A stretch of 25,087 nt of DNA from CAVZLD01 sp964522605 (GTDB taxonomy: Bacteria; Planctomycetota; Planctomycetia; Pirellulales; Pirellulaceae), in contig CAZFWV010000064.1 in the NCBI GenBank assembly GCA_964522605.1, positions 1 to 25,087 of the forward strand, written 5' to 3'. The notes under the pieces are model-generated. The model ran no database searches, was not told the origin of the DNA, and worked only from the letters and a program-made list of their open reading frames with translations. Below are positions 24,050-25,087 of the stretch, in pieces. The position numbers and the translations under genes were made by a program. The number at the start of each line of letters is the position of its first letter. Positions within the stretch are counted from its first letter, which is position 1.

Positions 24050-24952
24050 TTAGTCGGCTTCGAGTTCTTCGCGGGCGCGTTGCAGTTTTTCCCGTTGCGC
24101 GTCGGTGACTTCCGGGAACTTCAGGTTCAGCGATGCGAGCGCATCGATCACGGCGGCAGCCACGACCAAGCGAGTGAACCACTTACGGTCGGCCGGCACG
24201 ACAAACCAGGGCGCGTGGGGTGCCGCGGTGTGCTGAATTGTTTCCTCGTAGGCGTGCATATAGTCATCCCAGAAACCACGCTCATGAACGTCCGCCGAAG
24301 AGAATTTCCAGTTCTTTTCCGGTCGATCCAATCGGTCCAGAAACCGTTTCTTCTGTTCCTTCTTCGATACATTTAAAAAGAACTTGCGGATCACGTACCC
24401 GTTCCGGGTCAGGTACCGTTCCAGATTCCGGATATCTGTGAAGCGTTCTTCCCAGATTTGATCGGTGACCAAGGAGCGGGGCAGCTTTTGTCCCTTCAGG
24501 AACTCGGGATGGACGCGCACAACCAGGGTCTCTTCATAGTAACTGCGGTTGAAGATGCCGATCCGACCGCGTTCCGGCATGTGTCGCGTACAGCGCCACA
24601 AATAGTCGTGGTCCAACTCCTCGCTTGTCGGTGCCTTAAACGAGAAAACTTGGCAGCCCTGTGGGTTGATGCCGGACATCACGTGTTTGATTGCGCTGTC
24701 TTTGCCCGCCGCATCCATCGCCTGAAAAATCAAAAGTACACCCCATTGATCCTGGGCGTAGAGTTTTTCCTGCAGTTCGGCAAGGACCTCAATCCCGCGG
24801 GCCAACGCCTCCTTCGCTTTCGGCTTGTCGTCCGAGTCCAGATCCAGGGTGTCGTCCGGGTCGAAATCCTTCAGGCGAAACCCTTTCCCGTCGTCGACGC
24901 GAAACGGAGCACAGAATTCGCTGGAATTTCCGTAAATGTCATCGTTGGACAT
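24050..24952 (-). CDS. ppk2: PPK2 family polyphosphate kinase (probably class III)
   Basis: PPK2 enzymes transfer phosphate from polyphosphate to nucleotides. The 300-residue protein has the N-terminal lead-in RLKDFDPDDT (26-35) seen in class III enzymes, which phosphorylate both AMP and ADP. Walker A is AMDAAGKD (78-85), followed by SFKAPTSEELDHDYLWR (104-120) and Walker B FNRSYYEE (134-141). The lid region with basic residues (SKKEQKKRFLDRLDRPEKNWKFS) contacts polyphosphate or nucleotide. Length and motifs are complete, so it should be active; class III is inferred from overall resemblance. The start has a near-perfect Shine-Dalgarno (GGAGGTGA, 4-5 nt before ATG 24952). It is a single gene ending in a hairpin. 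The heptamer array lies about 60 nt upstream of its start. Confidence 0.93.
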   Translation of the reverse strand: MSNDDIYGNSSEFCAPFRVDDGKGFRLKDFDPDDTLDLDSDDKPKAKEALARGIEVLAELQEKLYAQDQWGVLLIFQAMDAAGKDSAIKHVMSGINPQGCQVFSFKAPTSEELDHDYLWRCTRHMPERGRIGIFNRSYYEETLVVRVHPEFLKGQKLPRSLVTDQIWEERFTDIRNLERYLTRNGYVIRKFFLNVSKKEQKKRFLDRLDRPEKNWKFSSADVHERGFWDDYMHAYEETIQHTAAPHAPWFVVPADRKWFTRLVVAAAVIDALASLNLKFPEVTDAQREKLQRAREELEAD

Positions 24953-25012
24953 ATTCTCACCTCCTTCGTCATTTCAAGTGACGGCAGTCTGGCAGGGCCG
25001 CAACCGGTAGTA

Positions 25013-25087
25013 GTCTGGAGTCTGGAGTCTGGAGTCTGGAGTCTGGAGTCTGGAGTCTACAGCCTACAGCCTACAGCCTACAGCCTA
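25013..25087. repeat. Heptamer tandem repeat array, cut by window edge
   Basis: Six exact GTCTGGA units (25013-25054), one hybrid GTCTACA unit (25055-25061), then GCCTACA units (25062-25082) continuing past the window end. The register stays at 7 nt throughout. Such GTCTGGA/GCCTACA arrays are seen in planctomycete intergenic regions (recalled). It lies on the promoter side of the PPK2 gene. Confidence 0.95.

Noticed and set aside
25013..25087. CRISPR-like array at the right edge
   Set aside because: The units are 7 nt, directly adjacent and without spacers, so this is a simple tandem repeat.

Overview
The window looks like a chromosomal stretch from a member of the Planctomycetota. Four things point there: a giant secreted protein that opens with an LExRxLLA-type motif (here LESRQLLA) and ends in dockerin-like calcium-loop repeats; a NatA-type ABC ATPase followed by a NatB-like permease fused to a CPBP protease; many different small palindromic repeats between genes; and a heptamer repeat array of GTCTGGA and GCCTACA units. 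The sequence is GC-rich. The phylum is inferred from these traits, and I cannot name a genus.

Layout. 1-503 is non-coding and starts inside a palindromic repeat. 504-3775 carries hflX (ribosome-associated GTPase), an SDR oxidoreductase, a 100-N assembly gap inside a dispersed repeat, and an RluA-type pseudouridine synthase. 3995-6969 is a two-gene ABC exporter operon with a 4-nt ATGA overlap. 7381-13824 is one 2147-residue secreted modular protein (lamin-tail domains, CotH-like domain, beta-helix, dockerin-like tail), bracketed by two copies of the same palindromic repeat. 14183-16722 is a DUF819 membrane protein tightly coupled to an SH3-NlpC/P60 cell-wall peptidase. The peptidase converges with an OPT-family transporter on the minus strand (16729-18651). 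18890-20599 encodes a secreted protein of unknown family. 20860-21258 encodes a small ribbon-helix-helix protein with a strong terminator behind it. The RNase P RNA gene lies on the minus strand at about 21691-22110. 22397-23680 encodes a secreted neutral-ceramidase-family protein. 24050-24952 (minus) encodes a PPK2 polyphosphate kinase, and the window ends in a heptamer tandem array.

How the genes may work together. The clearest functional units are the NatA/NatB-CPBP exporter and the DUF819-NlpC/P60 pair. The latter, with the neighbouring OPT transporter, could handle murein peptides (inference). HflX, RluA and RNase P RNA are RNA or ribosome housekeeping functions that are not linked in an operon.

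No CRISPR array, prophage, transposase, tRNA or rRNA was seen. The most distinctive feature beyond the genes is the density of unrelated palindromic repeat families: nine palindromic elements in eight apparent families, plus one tandem array. One of them lies in frame inside the 5' end of the NlpC/P60 gene.
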